Below, in pieces: positions 29,243 to 38,613 of a stretch of DNA of 64,000 bases. The stretch's first letter is position 1. The number at the start of each line of letters is the position of its first letter. The stretch comes from Methanobacteriota archaeon. GTDB taxonomy: Archaea > Thermoplasmatota > Poseidoniia > Poseidoniales > Poseidoniaceae. The translations under genes and the position numbers were made by a program. The notes beneath the pieces are model-generated. The model was not told the DNA's origin and ran no database searches. It worked only from the letters and a program-made list of their open reading frames with translations. The stretch is taken from assembly GCA_004195635.1 (NCBI GenBank), contig PSPT01000001.1, positions 62,001 to 126,000 of the forward strand. Reading direction: 5' to 3'.

Positions 29243-30358
29243 ATGGTTAATGTGTTATTGACAGGGTTTGACCCATTTGGAAGTAATTCGGCCAATATTT
29301 CTCGCCAAGTATGCGATTATTTGAGGAAAAAAGGTATTTCAAAAATATCCCCACTTCACTCCTCAAAGTGTTCCGAAAAGGGCGCTGCGTTGCCGTCAAG
29401 AGGTAGTGAAGTTGAAATTGAATGGTATATTGAAGACTTGAGTGTTGATGAAGCAGGCTCATCTTTAGTGGCCAATAATCTTCTTTCATCAAGAATCATC
29501 CACTCGAGGAATAAGCAATTTACTCCGCACCCTCAGGCAATTCTCCACCTAGGTCTTTGTAGCGAGTGCGAAGTTCCGCGAATTGAATTGGTCGCAACAA
29601 ATAAAATGGATTTCAAAATAGCAGATAATTCCGGCCGTCAAATCTCCTCTACATCTTGTGCGGAAAACAATCTAACTCAGATAATTCAAGATGGGCCTTC
29701 TAAATGGGCATCTACAGTTCCGGCAAAATATTTCCCTCGGCATCTCCTATCTATTCCCATTGAAATTTCTACTGACGCTGGAACTTTTGTCTGTAACGAA
29801 ACTTACGCGAGAACTCTTGATGCAGTAACTTCCCTTTCCATCAGAGACCGACTGAATAGGCAATTACCCACCTTATTCTTACATCTTCCTCCAGTGGAAA
29901 AAATGTCTCTTCTTAAGCAGGTAAAATTAGTTGAGGAATTAGCCGCATGGATGGTCACACCTCATACACTAACTGTCGCAGGTGCAGTATTAATAGGGGA
30001 CGATGGTAGAATATTCTCTTGCCGCCGATCCCAAAATGAATCATTCGCAGGAGGCTGGGAATTTCCCGGTGGTAAAGTTGAGTCTGGTGAATCAATCAAA
30101 GAATGCCTAGTCCGCGAGATGGATGAGGAATTGGCAATTGAGATTGAAGTAGGCAACCCCCTCGGCATTATTAGGAAAAGTACAGGCCCATTTGTGCTGG
30201 AGATTCATGCATGGTCATGCAAACAAATATCTGGTGAAATACAATTAAGCGTACACGATGCGAGTCGTTGGCTGGATTTGTCTGAACTGCAAGATGCTGA
30301 ATGGATGGACACCGATGCTGAACTGATTCCACAAATTATTAATTCATTATCTAATTGA
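29243..30358 (+). CDS. Pyroglutamyl-peptidase I / Nudix hydrolase fusion
   Basis: A 371-aa two-domain enzyme. Residues 1-220 match pyroglutamyl-peptidase I (peptidase C15): N-terminal LLTGFDPFGSNSAN, then a conserved triad of Glu115 (PRIELVA), Cys184 (AGTFVCNETY) and His214 (FLHLPP), with family-like spacing. Residues 244-371 match a MutT-type Nudix domain: AGAVLIGDDGRIF, then a Nudix box G277-x5-E283-x7-R291-E292-M-x-E295-E296, differing from consensus only in the last G (Ala298). PCP removes N-terminal pyroglutamate; Nudix enzymes clean nucleoside diphosphate derivatives such as 8-oxo-dGTP. I know of no standard enzyme combining the two, and nothing suggests a broken stop codon: the linker is short and in frame. 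The start has GGGAG upstream. Its end overlaps the UPF0201 gene tail to tail by 8 bases. Confidence 0.85.
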   Translation: MVNVLLTGFDPFGSNSANISRQVCDYLRKKGISKISPLHSSKCSEKGAALPSRGSEVEIEWYIEDLSVDEAGSSLVANNLLSSRIIHSRNKQFTPHPQAILHLGLCSECEVPRIELVATNKMDFKIADNSGRQISSTSCAENNLTQIIQDGPSKWASTVPAKYFPRHLLSIPIEISTDAGTFVCNETYARTLDAVTSLSIRDRLNRQLPTLFLHLPPVEKMSLLKQVKLVEELAAWMVTPHTLTVAGAVLIGDDGRIFSCRRSQNESFAGGWEFPGGKVESGESIKECLVREMDEELAIEIEVGNPLGIIRKSTGPFVLEIHAWSCKQISGEIQLSVHDASRWLDLSELQDAEWMDTDAELIPQIINSLSN

Positions 30359-30860
30359 CCCAACCTCTTGGCTTACCATCGGAAAACATTTGCAAATCAT
30401 CACCAATATTACGAGGTATTTCCTCACGCCCAGGATGCCAAGTCGCTTCCTCTAACCAAATGTCAAGGTCCTCACCCTCAAGATCAATTGAGATTGTGCC
30501 GCCGAGTGGTCTCTCTCCTATCACCGTGAAAGATAGTTTTCCGGCAAGGGCGGCTTGCCGACTCAATCGAAAACGCGTATGTCCTCCATTCAAACTTGCG
30601 CTCATTGAATCAAGTGCAGTATCCAATATTCTTTGGTTTGCCGCTAATTCAAGTAGATTTGCAATTGAAACACCCACGGCAGAAAATGAATGCGGGTTAT
30701 TTGAAAGGGGAAAATTAGGCTCAATGTATTTTTCAGAGTGCGGAAATTCAGGGAAAATATTTCCTATTGCTTCTAGGACTTTAGCAGGCGACTCCCCAAG
30801 TTCTACTTTAGAACTCACTCTTACCTCGATACCTTGGCCGGCTCCATCTGCTCGTGACAT
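30351..30860 (-). CDS. UPF0201 family protein (COG1931), putative RNA-binding
   Basis: A 169-aa protein matching the archaeal UPF0201 pattern: a beta strand and helix ending NIFPEF, a helix with ANQRILDTALDSM, the signature FRLSRQAALAGKLSF (family FxLNKQAA), then GGTISIDLEG and LDIWLEEATWHPG. Solved family members have a double-stranded-RNA-binding-like fold; the role is unknown. The ATG at 30860 follows GGGGTATAAC; the frame also opens at 30887. A similar-sized antisense frame is a shadow. Convergent with the PCP-Nudix gene (8-base overlap) and divergent from the glycosyltransferase. Confidence 0.8.
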   Translation of the reverse strand: MSRADGAGQGIEVRVSSKVELGESPAKVLEAIGNIFPEFPHSEKYIEPNFPLSNNPHSFSAVGVSIANLLELAANQRILDTALDSMSASLNGGHTRFRLSRQAALAGKLSFTVIGERPLGGTISIDLEGEDLDIWLEEATWHPGREEIPRNIGDDLQMFSDGKPRGWVN

Positions 30861-30946
30861 GTTATACCCCTTCCAGATAAAGGTCACCTAAAACGCTTGC
30901 CGAATAAAAATCAGGGGTCATCTTGACAAATGAGAGGTATGGGCTA

Positions 30947-31987
30947 TTGACTATGGCTGCCCCCTCTACAGTTGTCTCAGTGGTTCCAACACTCAACGAG
31001 GAAAACCACATTGAACGCTGTTTGCGAAGCCTAATGGAACAGACATATTCCCCGCAATTACATAAAATAATTGTCGTTGACGGTGGAAGTGACGATGCTA
31101 CAGTTAATATCACTTTGAGGTTGGCTAAGGAATCCGAAGAAAAGGACGGACCAGTCATCATTCAATTAGATAATCCGCAAAAATATGTGCCACAGGCAAG
31201 AAATATTGCTCTGGAATATTGTGAGGATGAGGATGAGTTTATTTTTGAAATGAATGCACATGCATATGTGGATGCAAATCATATTGAAAAAAGAATCCAA
31301 GATTTACTTTCAATTGAGGAACAACAAGGAAAAAAGATTGCCGGCGTTGGAACAAGGGTAGAGGCCGATGAACGTTGGTCTGGTTTTGCAGGAAGATGGG
31401 TTGAGGGTGCGATCTCATCTCCATTAGGCCATGGGGGTGGACAGTTTGCTCCATTTGTAGGCCGGCAGCAGCATCGCGTGCCTGCCTTTGTTATTCATCG
31501 CCGTGAAGCGCTAATCGACGTAAAAGGTTGGGGTGAAGAATGGCAAACAAATCAAGATAGCGACCTCTCAATGCGGCTATTAAAAAGCGGTTGGGAATTG
31601 TGGAGAAGTGATGTATCTAGATTAAAAATGGCAAAGAGGGATAGTTTGTTTGGCTTTGCCAAAATGATGTTTAGGTATGGCGCATGGCGCGGGAAGTGTA
31701 TTTGGGTGCATCCCAAAAGAGCAAATCCCTTGGAATTTTTACCGTTCATTGGCTTGTTAATTATTTGTGGACTGGCATTATTATACCCCCTAGATAATGT
31801 TTGGACGTACCCCATTTTTTCATATATTGTGGCATTATTGCTAATTGGCATTTTTCAAACATTTAAATTTCGCTCAGTTTCAATGGTCGTCGGTGTTCCA
31901 ATCTCATTGCTAGTAATGCATACTTCATTTACTACGGGGTTGGTATTGGGACTTCTTCGCTTACCTGTGGGGCGTCATGATAGATGA
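30947..31987 (+). CDS. Family 2 glycosyltransferase with membrane segments
   Basis: A 346-aa GT2 (ExoA/WcaA-like) enzyme. The GT-A domain shows VVPTLNEENHIERCL, IVVDGGSDDAT and a donor region around DNPQKYVPQARNIAL; EMNAHAYVDANHIEKRI carries the likely DxD-equivalent and NQDSDLSMRL the acceptor motif. The C-terminal 90 residues hold about three hydrophobic helices (about 263-281, 286-305, 310-336), so it is membrane-bound with the active site in the cytoplasm. It probably transfers sugar to lipid carriers, glycolipids or S-layer/N-glycan precursors, fitting the many sequon-rich exported proteins here. The start chosen is the TTG at 30947, seven bases after GAGGTA; an ATG at 30953 or a TTG at 30923 is possible. 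Substrate unknown. Confidence 0.85.
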   Translation: MTMAAPSTVVSVVPTLNEENHIERCLRSLMEQTYSPQLHKIIVVDGGSDDATVNITLRLAKESEEKDGPVIIQLDNPQKYVPQARNIALEYCEDEDEFIFEMNAHAYVDANHIEKRIQDLLSIEEQQGKKIAGVGTRVEADERWSGFAGRWVEGAISSPLGHGGGQFAPFVGRQQHRVPAFVIHRREALIDVKGWGEEWQTNQDSDLSMRLLKSGWELWRSDVSRLKMAKRDSLFGFAKMMFRYGAWRGKCIWVHPKRANPLEFLPFIGLLIICGLALLYPLDNVWTYPIFSYIVALLLIGIFQTFKFRSVSMVVGVPISLLVMHTSFTTGLVLGLLRLPVGRHDR

Positions 31988-32045
31988 TGCATGTGGTTTC
32001 ACTTAGGGGTAACCTTCAACAGTAAATGACTCCCACAGTAGTTTG

Positions 32046-33071
32046 ATGACTCGTAAGAACATACTCACCTCGTGGGTAATGTTATTGATGCCCGCATTCA
32101 TTGTTTTTTTATTATCGGGCTTGATTGCACCTCTAAAAATAGCATTTTCTGAGTATCCAGATGCAAAATATATTTCCTACGGAATTGCCCTTGGCCTCGG
32201 CTTTTTGATGTTTAGGAGGGCGCGATTAGTAAGGGATCACGAATGGTTTCGTCAATCTGCACTGAAGAGTGTTGACAAACATATCAAAGCTGAGGAGCGT
32301 GGTGTTTGGGAAAAGGATGTTGCTGTGCCTAGTGGTCTTGCGTCAGAGGGAAAGGCGTTTCTTGCAGGAAAAACTGGCAAACTTACTTCTGAAAGGCAAA
32401 CCGTAGAGTTAGGCCAAGATGATAAACGAGATGTTGTGCTTCTACAAGAATCAAGCCATGTGGTAAAAGCAACTCGCAGAATTGATGGGGTTGAAACCTT
32501 TACTGCTGATGCGGTTGAATCAACCATTGGCGCTACAAGGCGGGCAGGCCCAATGGACCGCTTTTTGGATTGGATTTCGCGCAAAATCAGCGGTACTGAC
32601 CGAGCCGAAGAGCGTTTACAGGAAAGGCAAACAAGGCTAGCAGAGGTTGCTGCAACTGCACCTATGAAAGACCCTCAAGTAAAGGAATATGCCCCGCCGT
32701 CTAATCACTCTAGTGAGCATCTTGAGCCAGTAAAAGATGCTTCGTCTCACTACGAATATGACCCAAGTGCTATTGTGGTTCCACAACCAACTACGGCCCC
32801 TTCGCCCCCTCAACCAGCAGTTGCTCAAACTCCTAAACCAACTCCCATGGACCCGGAAATGGAACGCCTATATGGTTCAAGTTCACAGTCAATTGAAGCA
32901 ATGGCGGGGATTGCTGCTCCCGGAAGTAACTCTCCTTCCTCAAGTGGCTCATCATTTTCAGACCCTAATAGTACGAAGCAAAGTGGATACACAATTAATC
33001 GGTGTCCCGAATGTAGGCATGGAAATGAAGTTAATGCTCGCTTTTGTGCAATTTGTGGCGGAAACTTGTAA
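32046..33071 (+). CDS. Membrane protein with disordered linker and C-terminal zinc ribbon
   Basis: A 341-aa protein. Two TM helices at the N-terminus (about 9-30 VMLLMPAFIVFLLSGLIAPL and 40-55 ISYGIALGLGFLMF) are followed by a charged region and a long Pro/Ser/Gln-rich linker. A zinc ribbon closes the protein: CPECRHGN...CAICGGN (CxxC-x12-CxxC). The soluble part is likely cytoplasmic. C-terminal zinc ribbons on membrane proteins recur in this window (also the 42308 gene). Function unknown: adaptor or sensor is a guess. The start is the ATG at 32046, with an out-of-place TTG three bases before; no clear RBS. It lies between the glycosyltransferase and dnaJ on the same strand. Confidence 0.68.
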   Translation: MTRKNILTSWVMLLMPAFIVFLLSGLIAPLKIAFSEYPDAKYISYGIALGLGFLMFRRARLVRDHEWFRQSALKSVDKHIKAEERGVWEKDVAVPSGLASEGKAFLAGKTGKLTSERQTVELGQDDKRDVVLLQESSHVVKATRRIDGVETFTADAVESTIGATRRAGPMDRFLDWISRKISGTDRAEERLQERQTRLAEVAATAPMKDPQVKEYAPPSNHSSEHLEPVKDASSHYEYDPSAIVVPQPTTAPSPPQPAVAQTPKPTPMDPEMERLYGSSSQSIEAMAGIAAPGSNSPSSSGSSFSDPNSTKQSGYTINRCPECRHGNEVNARFCAICGGNL

Positions 33072-33162
33072 GTTTCCACTGGTATTCTAACGAGACAGTT
33101 ATTACTTTGCTATCGTCCTGAGGCGTGGGGTTCATCAATGACTGACTGACCGCCGGAGTTGA

Positions 33163-34317
33163 ATGGCAGATAAGAGAGACTACTACGAGGTTCTCGGCCT
33201 TGACCGCAATGCCACTGATAAAGACTTGAAAAAGTCCTTTCGTAGCCTTGCGAGAAAGTATCATCCCGACCGTTCAACCGAAGAAGATGCGGAAGACCGA
33301 TTTAAAGAAATCCAAGAGGCTTATGCAGTATTATCGGATGAGCAAAAGCGGGCACAGTATGATCGTTTTGGACACAAAGGAGTAGGATCGTCATTCGGTG
33401 GCGGTGGTTTCCAAGGGTTCAATATGAATTTTGATGACATTTTTTCGGGAAATTTAAATGACATTTTTTCATCAATGTTTAGCGGCAGTGGAGGCGGCAG
33501 TGGAGGCGGCAGAGGTAGTGGCCGTTCACGGCGAGGCCGAGATATTTTGGTAAATCATCCAATTTCTTTCCAATCAATGTATGACGGCGACAAGGAAGAA
33601 ATGGAACTTGATTTGCAATCAACCTGCTCATCTTGTGAAGGTAGCGGCGCTCGGGATTCCAGTTCAGTCAGTACCTGCGATACGTGTAATGGGGCCGGTC
33701 AAGTTGTCGTTAGGCAGCAAATGGGTCCTTTTGTTCAACAAAGCACTCAAGCCTGTCGCGATTGTCGTGGCGAAGGACAAATAATAACTCATCCATGCCA
33801 AAAATGCCATGGCGATGGAACTGTTAGCAAATCACAAACAATTCGTTTCACAATTCCCTCAGGAGCACCTGATGGAACCAGAATGCGTTTGCGTGGGCGT
33901 GGTGAACCTGCGCCACGCGGCAAGGGCGTTAACGGAGATTTGATAATTGAGTTGGATGTTCAACTCCACCCTTGGTTTGAAAGAGACGGAGCCGATTTGA
34001 TAATGTCAATACCTGTTGGCTATCCTGATTTAGTTCTTGGAACTACAGTTTCACTTGATCATATAGATGGAAAAACTTTGGAAATAAAAATCCCGAAGGG
34101 TGCTACTGCTGGAGAGACTCTTGAGATTCACGGCAGAGGTCTACCTCGTCAAAGAGGAGGAAGGGGGAATATCGTAATATTACTAAAACTCCACATTCCT
34201 ACAAAATTGGATAAGACAACAAAAAAGCGACTTCAAGAATTGAAGGAGTCATTAGGAGTTTCGCCTAAGGATTTCGGGGATAAGGTTCGTGAGCAAGCCG
34301 AAGAACGTCGTCAATAA
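33163..34317 (+). CDS. dnaJ: Chaperone DnaJ (Hsp40)
   Basis: A 384-aa full-length type I DnaJ. J domain at residues 1-70 with HPD at 34-36 (KYHPDRS) and the YEVLGLDRNATDKDLKKSFR start. A Gly/Phe-rich region follows (about 75-120). The cysteine-rich domain has four CxxCxGxG zinc motifs between about 155 and 218 (CSSCEGSG, CDTCNGAG, CRDCRGEG, CQKCHGDG). The C-terminal substrate-binding domains include PSGAPDGTRMRLRGRGE and IPKGATAGETLEIHGRGLP. It stimulates DnaK ATPase and delivers unfolded clients in the cytoplasm. dnaK and grpE are not adjacent here. The start is supported by GGAG eight bases upstream. DnaK/DnaJ systems in archaea are bacterial acquisitions. Confidence 0.97.
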   Translation: MADKRDYYEVLGLDRNATDKDLKKSFRSLARKYHPDRSTEEDAEDRFKEIQEAYAVLSDEQKRAQYDRFGHKGVGSSFGGGGFQGFNMNFDDIFSGNLNDIFSSMFSGSGGGSGGGRGSGRSRRGRDILVNHPISFQSMYDGDKEEMELDLQSTCSSCEGSGARDSSSVSTCDTCNGAGQVVVRQQMGPFVQQSTQACRDCRGEGQIITHPCQKCHGDGTVSKSQTIRFTIPSGAPDGTRMRLRGRGEPAPRGKGVNGDLIIELDVQLHPWFERDGADLIMSIPVGYPDLVLGTTVSLDHIDGKTLEIKIPKGATAGETLEIHGRGLPRQRGGRGNIVILLKLHIPTKLDKTTKKRLQELKESLGVSPKDFGDKVREQAEERRQ

Positions 34318-34368
34318 GCAGGCCAAAGAGAATCCAACTCTCCTTTTCAAGGTGTGGGCGAGGGGCAA

Positions 34369-36762
34369 TTATTCCTCTTCATTCCAGCAATCAATGAGCA
34401 TTTTCTTATTTGTTTTTACGCCACAAGGATTTGAATCAACAACTCCTGATAGTGCAAGTTCAATGCCACTTCCATTGCCAATAATCTCGATTTGAATGAA
34501 AGTTCTACTTCCCTTATTTAATTGGTCAAGGAAAATCTCATCATCTCTATAGAGAAGTTTTGGTTTTACATCTACCACTGTCCATAAACTGCCTTCTGGT
34601 GCCTCAATACGCAAACCAGCATTTTCCCAAACGCCTTCACTAATGTGTATTCCTAGAACGAACGGTAGGCCACCCTTGCTTGCTATTCGCTCATCCAATG
34701 TCCAAACTGCCAAGTCCAATTCGCCAGTATTGTACCGCATTGCTGGTTTACCCCATACTCCAATACCCTCTTCCCATGATAGAATACTGATGAGTTGCAA
34801 ATTTTCTTCTACGCTTTCTCTCGCTTCAGCAATATCTCCCCTTGAAAGAATATCTCGAAGAACTGAAAGGCGGTTCTGCTTGCCAATAAGGTCGAGAGCA
34901 TTCTTTTTTCTCGCTCTTTGAATAATAACAATGTATGTAAACGGCAAACAGAATGAGAATCCAATGACTACTATGAACCATTTAGATGCAGTTAGAGCAA
35001 TCTCGTCAGGAGGGAACCAAGGTTCTTTACCGACATCAGTGCGGAGAATATTCAATTTGAGACTGTAGTCGCCATCACTGCTCACCTCCATATCACCCCA
35101 GGACCAATTTGCTGGTTGCTGAGAGAGATTGAAGTCGGAGACGATCACCAAATGAGTTCCCGGTCCCACTGAAAGGGTGATGTCTTCACTATCCCCCGGT
35201 TGAAGGGTAATGTTGGCACTAGTATTCTTACTTCGGTCAAGCCAATTTATCTCAACCACTTCAATGAATAGTGGTCTAGTTCCACCATTTGTGCAGGTAA
35301 TGCGTGTAAAGAACTTGCTCTCTGGCCAGCCCTCGGTGCTGAACCAATATGTGTCTTGGAAGTCATACACCTCTATGTCTAAACTTTCACTATTTTCTAC
35401 TCCCTCAATCCACTGCTGCCAATTACTCAGTGCATCCAATTCGCTTAATGGCACACCACCCGGGGTGTCGTGAATTACTTCCAAGTCTGTTGATAAGCCC
35501 CAATATGTGGTGCTGTTAGAATTAATACAAAAACGAATCCAAGTGGTTCCTGAAGGGATTGAGGTCAAAGTAATATTGAGTAGAGTTCCGTTGCTAATAC
35601 TCTCGTCCATTGTGCTCAAATCTGACATTAATGTCCAACTACTTCCCGAAAACACATGTATTGCAAAATCAATTGTGGATTCATTTTGACTTGCCAACGG
35701 AGTGACAGTTCTAGATGCTAAGGAGTGCATCAAATGGACCTCCTCGGCAGGGACTAGTAAGGCTAAACAATCTTCATTAGTTTCACCAATCCACCCTTCG
35801 GCTTCATATCCCAATTTAGATTCTTCATTCATCTCAAAGGCAAATCCCGGAGGTGGCCCATCCTTGCCAAGATATTCACCCTTTTCGGATTCCTCATTTG
35901 GGAGGTGGCGGGCGAATTGCAGTGACCAATAGCCGTGGATACTCTCACTTTCTATTTCAAGCCACAATTCCTCTCCTTCTAATACTTCTACATATTTCAC
36001 AAATAGTTGGTCAGAGTTGATTGAAGTGTTTACCATGGTTTCAAAGAGAACTCCAATTTCTCGCAATGAGGTTGAGCGCCCCCATGCGGTAACCTTGAGA
36101 TCTACGGTGGCCTCCTTTAATATAAATTCAAAAATATCGCCCGTGGTTGAATTAAACCGCAGAGCATCACTGTCATTGGTACTCATAATTGAGCCGTTGA
36201 ACCATGTTGGGTTCTTCGTAGTATTTTCCTCACTTCTATGTTCCTCATATTCAACGTTTGAAAAGCGATTTTCTTCGGCAATAGCAACTTCTGAAATATC
36301 ATTAGGCGGGGTGATTTCATCCGCATTATCCACAACACTGAGATGGCCTATAGGCAAAATGGCATTGACTTCAATTGTTTGCCCTGCATCGCCATTGTTC
36401 ACTACAATTAATTCGCCCATTCCTGCTGAGACATTGTGATCAAGAACTATTTTTGTCGCTGAACTAATGGTTGGAGTATTTACTATTCCATCCGAGTCGG
36501 TCAAAGTTACTGAGATACTATTGCACTCGCAAGCAAATTCCAGCCATAGTGAGCCCGCTGAGAAATTCAAGCCAAGATGTAAGTCCTCCCCTGGTGCCGA
36601 AAAAATGCTACTAATTTCAGTTGGTTCACCAACATTCATATGATAATATGTATCACTTGAAGTGGTTCTACCTTCGGCACTAATTGAGGGCTGCATCGGC
36701 AATAAAAGCAAAATCACTAGAGCAATAATGGCCCAATGCCGGCTCTTGTAAAAATCCCCCAT
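34369..36762 (-). CDS. Surface protein with C-terminal TM and about 184-aa cytoplasmic domain
   Basis: A 797-aa type I membrane protein: N-terminal signal peptide (about 8-29, HWAIIALVILLLLPMQPSISAEG), a sequon-rich exported beta domain (about 30-590), a TM helix (about 592-613, WFIVVIGFSFCLPFTYIVII), then about 184 soluble residues. The cytoplasmic part begins with a helical RARKKNALDLIG / LRDILSRGDIAEARESVEENLQL region (a SHOCT-like short helical element is possible) and continues into a beta-rich domain. A large, folded internal domain is unusual for the surface proteins here and suggests signalling or assembly. Family not recognised. Convergent with dnaJ (51-base gap) and divergent from arcS (63-base gap). 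Confidence 0.7.
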   Translation of the reverse strand: MGDFYKSRHWAIIALVILLLLPMQPSISAEGRTTSSDTYYHMNVGEPTEISSIFSAPGEDLHLGLNFSAGSLWLEFACECNSISVTLTDSDGIVNTPTISSATKIVLDHNVSAGMGELIVVNNGDAGQTIEVNAILPIGHLSVVDNADEITPPNDISEVAIAEENRFSNVEYEEHRSEENTTKNPTWFNGSIMSTNDSDALRFNSTTGDIFEFILKEATVDLKVTAWGRSTSLREIGVLFETMVNTSINSDQLFVKYVEVLEGEELWLEIESESIHGYWSLQFARHLPNEESEKGEYLGKDGPPPGFAFEMNEESKLGYEAEGWIGETNEDCLALLVPAEEVHLMHSLASRTVTPLASQNESTIDFAIHVFSGSSWTLMSDLSTMDESISNGTLLNITLTSIPSGTTWIRFCINSNSTTYWGLSTDLEVIHDTPGGVPLSELDALSNWQQWIEGVENSESLDIEVYDFQDTYWFSTEGWPESKFFTRITCTNGGTRPLFIEVVEINWLDRSKNTSANITLQPGDSEDITLSVGPGTHLVIVSDFNLSQQPANWSWGDMEVSSDGDYSLKLNILRTDVGKEPWFPPDEIALTASKWFIVVIGFSFCLPFTYIVIIQRARKKNALDLIGKQNRLSVLRDILSRGDIAEARESVEENLQLISILSWEEGIGVWGKPAMRYNTGELDLAVWTLDERIASKGGLPFVLGIHISEGVWENAGLRIEAPEGSLWTVVDVKPKLLYRDDEIFLDQLNKGSRTFIQIEIIGNGSGIELALSGVVDSNPCGVKTNKKMLIDCWNEEE

Positions 36763-36825
36763 AACTACTGCTAGAAGCCAAGCCGCTTTGAAATGATTGA
36801 AAGCATGGATGCATGACAGGCTATT

Positions 36826-38613
36826 ATGGCAGACGAGTTTCTCGGGGTCAGCACAGCAGCTCGATGGCGATATTCTCGGCTAATTGGTCTTGGAGACCGT
36901 AAGCAGCCTTTGGCTTATTCTCCTTGCCTTATTCAAAGTAAAGGTGACCCCGAATTGCCTGTTGCACTTTCTCCCTTTACTGCAACACAAAACTCAGAAA
37001 TACCTGCAACATTAACAATTACTGCGAAGGGGAAAATGTCTCCGCCATTTGAGGTAGATGGGCCTACCTGGTCAGTTGGCCTAGGGCATGTTCTCCCCCC
37101 TAGTTTGGACGAAGCAGATGTGGGTGAAGTTGGTGGTCAAGGAAGTTTATTGCCTATTTCATGGCAACGAATGAAGCATGATACTGGGCTTCTTAGTCTT
37201 GAAACTCAGCCTCAAATAATTGTCTTATTAGATGCATTACAATTGGCTAATCGCCCCGGTCGATTACCTGAAGCACTAATTTCTCTCCGCAATCTTTTCC
37301 CCGGTGCACTGATTTGGGCACCAGGTATCGGAGGTCCGGATAATTTGGCGGTTCTCGCATGGATGGGAGTTGACCTTTTCGACTTGGGGCGAACTCGCCA
37401 ATCTCTTTCAATAGGTGCAATGCTCACTTCGGAAGGCCCAAGAATGCCCGAGGGAAGTCTAGGCGAAGTAGCGAGTTGGGAAAGTGCAATTGCCGCATGG
37501 ACCAATGAATTTTCCAGCGTTAGACGTGCAATTAGAGATGGCAACCTTCGGGAATTGGTCGAAAAAAGAGCACCTAATTCACCTCGCCTTGTAGAGCATT
37601 TACGTTATCACGACAAGTTGCTAAAGCATCCCGTAAAATCAATTCTCTCATCAGTTGTTCCTGCAGAAACAAGACTGCGATGTCATACTTTTTCTTCCCG
37701 CGAGGACCCGATTGTCAGTGATTGGTATAACCTAATTAGCCAAACTTATGAGGCACCAAAAAATATGCGAGAGGTCCTAATATTACTACCCTGTTCAGCA
37801 AAGAAACCCTACCGCTTCTCAAAATCTCACAAGGCTTTCATGCGTTCTATTGGAAATACATCTGCTCACCATGTGATGGTTACTTCGCCTCTTGGTCTAG
37901 TCCCTCGTGATTTGGAACGAATTTGGCCAGCAGCCCATTATGATGTGCCAGTAACTGGTGATTGGGATGCAGATGAAATACTGAGAATTAGAACTCTTGT
38001 CAAGGGTTATGTTGCAAAGCAAGGATACAAGGTTATAATCAACCATTCTGGAGTTGAACTCCCTGACCTTGGAATCCCGTGTCATGACACAAGGCAAGGT
38101 GATGGTGGAACTAGTTATGTTGCCTTAGACCGCCTTTCGGCCAAAGTCAAAGAAGTAATGTCGGAATTAGGGCTCAAAGGAATACGTGGCCACAAATTGT
38201 TAATGGCCGAATTCGCCTCAATTTCTCGCCACCATGGACTAAATGATCATTGGTTGGATGGTGCAGTGGTTTCGGGTAAACCACCGAGATTTAAAATAAT
38301 GCTTGAGAATAAGCAATTAGCTCAGTGGAACCCCATCCGGGCAAGTTTATCAGTATCCAAAGCAGCTTTGCCAATAATGTATGAAAAGGGCTCTCTTCCG
38401 GTTGTAGAAATATCCATGGAGGGTAGTTGGAATGGAGATATTTTTGGTGCCATGGTAGTTTCTTATCCAGATAACATTAGAGTTGGTGCTGAATTCCTTG
38501 TTGTCAAGGATGGAGACCTCATTGGAAGTGCTAGAGCGGTGGCTCCCGGCTTTGAATGGCCATCTACTCCCGGTAGGTTGGCAAAAGCCCAACACCGTTT
38601 GAAAAAGAGATGA
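36826..38613 (+). CDS. arcS: Archaeosine synthase ArcS (TgtA2)
   Basis: A 595-aa protein with the ArcS signature LLPCSAKKPYRFSKSHKAF (about residue 321 on) and the flanking VTSPLGLVPRDLE / HYDVPVTGDWDADE segments typical of the family. The N-terminal half is a TGT-like barrel (PQIIVLLDAL, APGIGGPDNLAVLAWMGVDLFDLGR). The C-terminus (about 538-595: IRVGAEFLVVKDGDLIGSARAVAPG) is a PUA RNA-binding domain. ArcS converts preQ0 at tRNA position 15 to archaeosine after TGT insertion; cytoplasmic. It has the divergent surface-protein gene upstream and the S15 gene after a 204-base gap. Confidence 0.9.
   Translation: MADEFLGVSTAARWRYSRLIGLGDRKQPLAYSPCLIQSKGDPELPVALSPFTATQNSEIPATLTITAKGKMSPPFEVDGPTWSVGLGHVLPPSLDEADVGEVGGQGSLLPISWQRMKHDTGLLSLETQPQIIVLLDALQLANRPGRLPEALISLRNLFPGALIWAPGIGGPDNLAVLAWMGVDLFDLGRTRQSLSIGAMLTSEGPRMPEGSLGEVASWESAIAAWTNEFSSVRRAIRDGNLRELVEKRAPNSPRLVEHLRYHDKLLKHPVKSILSSVVPAETRLRCHTFSSREDPIVSDWYNLISQTYEAPKNMREVLILLPCSAKKPYRFSKSHKAFMRSIGNTSAHHVMVTSPLGLVPRDLERIWPAAHYDVPVTGDWDADEILRIRTLVKGYVAKQGYKVIINHSGVELPDLGIPCHDTRQGDGGTSYVALDRLSAKVKEVMSELGLKGIRGHKLLMAEFASISRHHGLNDHWLDGAVVSGKPPRFKIMLENKQLAQWNPIRASLSVSKAALPIMYEKGSLPVVEISMEGSWNGDIFGAMVVSYPDNIRVGAEFLVVKDGDLIGSARAVAPGFEWPSTPGRLAKAQHRLKKR

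Noticed and set aside
30355-30891. Long plus-strand frame opposite the UPF0201 gene
   Set aside because: It is the antisense shadow; only the minus-strand product carries the UPF0201 signature.
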